Source of the DNA: Lumnitzera littorea
Lineage: Eukaryota > Streptophyta > Magnoliopsida > Myrtales > Combretaceae
NCBI GenBank assembly: GCA_024138015.1
Contig: JAMXBB010000002.1
Coordinates: 7,930,301 to 7,994,300, forward strand
Direction of reading: 5' to 3'
DNA: 64,000 nucleotides
Below the pieces are notes generated by a model, which worked only from the letters and a program-made list of their open reading frames with translations, was not told where the DNA came from and did no database searches. Shown one piece after another: positions 60,395 through 64,000 of the stretch. The translations under genes were made by a program, and so were the position numbers. How positions within the stretch are numbered: the stretch's first letter is position 1; each line of letters starts with the position of its first letter.

Positions 60395-62220
60395 AAAAGC
60401 AAGTGCTTATTTTATTTGACCTGTAAAACTTTTCAATAAATTTTACAGGTAAGAAGATGTGAGACTTAAGAACAAATACTTTTTAGCCTCGTGATGATGA
60501 CATGAATCACGAAATTTGATGGGAGATTAGAGGTAATAGAAATAGGTTAAAACAATTTCAACAGCATGCATCATATTTTTAAGAGACCAACCAACAGACT
60601 GGTTTAAAAACAATGGGTATGGTTAATCATAGTCAACCGACTTAAAAAATGTGGTTAGTTGGTCTATCGGCATTCTGCCTACGGCAAAGCATAAGGCAAA
60701 TTCAAATCAGTTCTAGGATTAATTTGTTTTGTTTTTTTTCTTTTGTAACCTTTTTTTCTTTTCTTGTTTTATGCCCACTAAGCATTTTCCCTTTTATGTT
60801 ATTAATCCTTGTTTAATTTATTTTAATGTTGTTTTCTGTTTGTATTAAGAAAATTAGGTTTATATTATCTAAGCCTACAAATAGGCAAACTATATAATAG
60901 ATAATTGTGTTTTGTCATCTTATTCTTTTGAGTTTATGTGATAGACAGTATTATTAAGAAGTTCAACATCGGCATTGAGAACTATATTATACTCTTCTTT
61001 ATTCTTCAAGTTCTCATCTGTCAATATTTAGATTGTGGTGAATTAGTTAATTGATTGGTATGTGTCACATCCATTTCTCTTGTCACTTGTGATAACTTTA
61101 CATGGTAATATTGATATATGATTTGACTATGTACCTATTTTTTTCCGATACTTATGTGTAATATCGAATATCGATCCTGTTTATACTGTTTTTCTATTTT
61201 GTTAATACAAAAACCTTATAATACAGAGAAATATCTCTTTTCTTATTTAAAAGCCCTAAAACACAAAAATACTTATTAGATTATTTTAGAGTGACCTCGG
61301 ATTAATTATTTTCTAACCTCTACAAATCATTTGGAAAAAATTTAAGATTATAAAATTTTAATTAGAATAAATATTGAAATACATGTAAAAAGATTTTCAT
61401 TGAATGAAGCACAACCTTGGCCCTCGGTCGATGAAGGTTCGGTTCCAGCAAAAGGAAGGAAAGGACGAGCCTCGTGTTTGAGAGTCCCTGTAGATATTCA
61501 CTTGTTTTGAGATTACTCTAAGGCCTATCCAGCCCGAATACCAAGGTCCACTAACCCTCCAGTCCAGCCCCCTGACAAATTAAACTCTTGGGCAGCCCAA
61601 AACCAATAAATCTGGTCCATAAGTCTGCTTATCAGAAAAGCATTCCACATACCAACATACTAAACCATGTCTATTTATTCATTCACACCATCCAATTTTA
61701 TTTATTTGGATTTTTTTTAGTCATGTTTATATTTTTTACGAGATCAATTTCATCCTTTCTTCAACCTATGATTTGATGTTTACTATATCTAAATCATTGA
61801 ACTAATTGTATTTTCAACCGTTTAGATTTAATAGACATCAAATCTATGGTATGATAAAGAACGGGACTAGTTCTGTTAAAATAGAGTACACGATTAGAGA
61901 AATTCTTTATTTATTTGTGCTTGGAGCAATGATTAAGGCCCCATTTCTTTCAAATAAGAAAAAAAAAGAACTTGTTGTTATAAAATGTTTTCTCTTAAAA
62001 GTATTTTTTAGAAACTAATATTTTTTTCATGCTTATGATAGTATTCATAAAAATATATTAAAATAATACTTTTAGTTATATTACTCATAATTACTATTAA
62101 TATCATCCATGTCACTATAAATACATCATTTCAAACATTTTATTTAAATGTAAATAATTTTTATATATGCATTATTGCAACCCACAACTTAAGGTGGGTC
62201 AATTGACCCATCATCTCTAA
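60395..62220. other. Intergenic DNA with one GC-richer patch
   Basis: No gene seen. 61395-61600 is a GC-richer patch ('ccctcggtcgatgaaggttc', 'cagtccagccccctgacaaa') of unknown origin with no long frame. The stretch 60840-61040 ('caaataggcaaactatataa', 'ttcttcaagttctcatctgt') has the feel of an LTR end but lacks support. Frames at 61588-62018 are hydrophobic, low in information and not recognisable. Confidence 0.35.
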
Positions 62221-64000
62221 TTTTTTTTTTTTCAAGAAAAAAAAAAAAGGAAAGAAAGAAAGAAAGAAAACCAATTGATCTCAATCGGTTTGCATGGCCC
62301 GTTGCGTCTGATCGGTTTTGTAGATAGCACGCTGCTTAACTAGTGTGACTAGTGAAGTTTGTTGATCAATAGTGGATGCTCCGGTTATGTTATATCATCT
62401 CCCTTGATTGTGTCATGATCAGTTTCATTGCTTTATCTGTTATGAATTACGACCATAGGATGATAGATTGGTACAAGGACAAAGAAAATTGATGCTTTTA
62501 TCTTGTTTGAGAGGTGGGGAGTAAAATCTCTGTCATGATCTTGCATTAGCTTGATTGTTGGAAGAAATGAAAGGAAATAAAATAAAATCATCTTTAATTC
62601 AAGTTAAATACAAACTCTTAATGAGAATTCTTAAAAGAAACTTTCATCATTTATAAATTAAATGGATCATTTTAACATTACAAGATGCAATTTATGCTAT
62701 TTCATGTAACCATCCAATTTCTTAATCAATCTTACTAATTTTATAAACTTATTCTAATTAAATTCACAATAATCACAAGCGAATCTTCATTAGCTCATAC
62801 CAACCATATATTTCAAACTTTTGGAGAAAACGTGAGAGAAGGTCCGAAATTCCAACTTCCTGGGCCTTTCACTTGACAGATATGACCATATAAATACAAA
62901 AGACATTATTTTCCACAACTTCCTGGGCCTTTCACTAGAAATTTTTGTTTTACCCATTATTTTTTTTCCAAAATTTAATCCTACCTTCTCATTTCATCTA
63001 TCTCATAATGTGCTTTTAAGATTAAAAAAAAAATATATAGATAACTATATGATTACGATTTATATAATTTAGTGGTACAAGTTCTGGTTTTTTACATGGG
63101 ATGAATTAGGCATGATTTCTATGTTCACTATATTTGTTATTAATATGGAAGGTAACATAATAACATAGGTGAAATGCATAAATTATAAAGTAAAATATCA
63201 TTTGATATTTTTTTAAAGTTTTTTATAATTGGAACATTGTTCTTTCATTAAAATAGATCATATTCAATACCTATATTCATTTCTTGTATAAAAAAGGAAA
63301 CGATTTCTTTTACTTCTCCATTTGATGAAATTTCAAGAAACTTGAGACCATGGAAATACATTTTTTTTTTCTCCTGGAAGAAATAGCAAGGAATATAGAA
63401 AACGTGCATGCTTCAAATTGTTTGGGATAACAATGACACAATAATATTATGTCAACAGTGACATAATCAGTTTAGTAGGTAGCACGCTGCTTGAATAGTG
63501 TGTAGTTCGTTGATCCAGTGGATGCTCTGGTTTGAAATTCCAACTTCCTGTATTCTTTCAACCTGCTCTAATTTTTATTCATGTGAAAAATAACGTTTTA
63601 TGTATTTATATGGTCACATTTGTCATGTGAAACACATCGATTCATGAGGTCTGCAACAAATGGGACAGCTTTAGAGGGCTCTCAATTGTGTTTTAGTTTG
63701 TGAGAGTGTCTAGTTATAGAATAGAGGACTTGAAGAACTTTCCCTGGTAGATGAATGAAACTATTGGGTTCTTCATGTGCAGCTTGCACTGTAGTGTTTG
63801 CCGTTAGAGCCATCATCTGACGTGCTTTGGACTAGATAGACTTGGAAGATTGGCTGTGAATTTGTGCTAGACATTATGTGATTATTCTCTCTTCTTTCAA
63901 AAATAATTAATGGATATCTTATTCGTTAATATATCAAATGATGAAACTTTTCATCTTTTTGTTTGTTTTTCTTCTGTAAAACTTGTAATTGGTGTTAATA
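62221..64000. other. Intergenic DNA with short duplications
   Basis: No gene seen. (AAAG)n at ~62252-62270. The region contains several short direct and inverted duplications: 62318-62385 against 63475-63530, a 20-base direct repeat at ~62853 and ~62919, and an inverted ~48-base copy at 62870-62917 / 63580-63628. These are described in the findings. Confidence 0.5.

Overview
The window is nuclear DNA from a flowering plant, most likely a eudicot. It is AT-rich, has no bacterial-style operons, and is packed with decayed LTR retrotransposon copies, a plant L1-type LINE and small terminal-inverted-repeat DNA transposons (MITEs). The only gene that looks intact and functional is an intronless minus-strand gene at 19459-20937. 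It encodes a membrane-anchored BCS1-type AAA-ATPase of the Arabidopsis At2g46620 group. I cannot name the species from sequence alone.

Layout. 1-13.07 kb: an old array of ~143-bp satellite monomers (blocks at 105-1431, 9102-9465 and 12926-13070), split by plus-strand LTRs of one large-LTR family. The first of these split LTRs is itself split by a younger minus-strand solo LTR (5477-8663, duplicated target TATAT). 13-16.3 kb: non-coding, with a possible old LTR. 16.36-19.07 kb: a Mutator-type MITE next to a hAT-type MITE, with a 1.83-kb solo LTR inserted in the first bases of the hAT element. 19.46-20.94 kb: the ATPase gene. 21.4-31.3 kb: AT-rich intergenic DNA with no gene I can support. 31.3-40.6 kb: a degraded Ty3/gypsy-like element whose polypurine tract (12 G) abuts its 3' LTR (37492-40611). 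Another LTR of the same family (34027-37099) has jumped into it in the opposite orientation. 40.6-47.3 kb: a minus-strand L1-type LINE with recognisable ORF1 zinc knuckle, endonuclease, reverse transcriptase and C-terminal zf-RVT segments. It carries many stops and its catalytic FADD motif is changed to FANK. A further solo LTR (45019-46261) splits ORF1. 47.6-60.4 kb: a cluster of MITEs, microsatellite, a copia-like LTR/primer-site remnant and another truncated large LTR. 60.4-64 kb: AT-rich intergenic DNA with a small patch of direct and inverted duplications.

Working together: there is no multi-gene system here. The biology is one housekeeping-type ATPase gene in a repeat-rich neighbourhood, plus a readable record of nested transposition. 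The most interesting points are the satellite array that received three related same-strand LTRs at nearby phases of its monomer, the nested MITE/LTR stack beside the gene, and the predominance of solo LTRs over complete elements. I did not find a credible new biochemical system. All homology calls are from recognition of motifs by eye; no database search was run.
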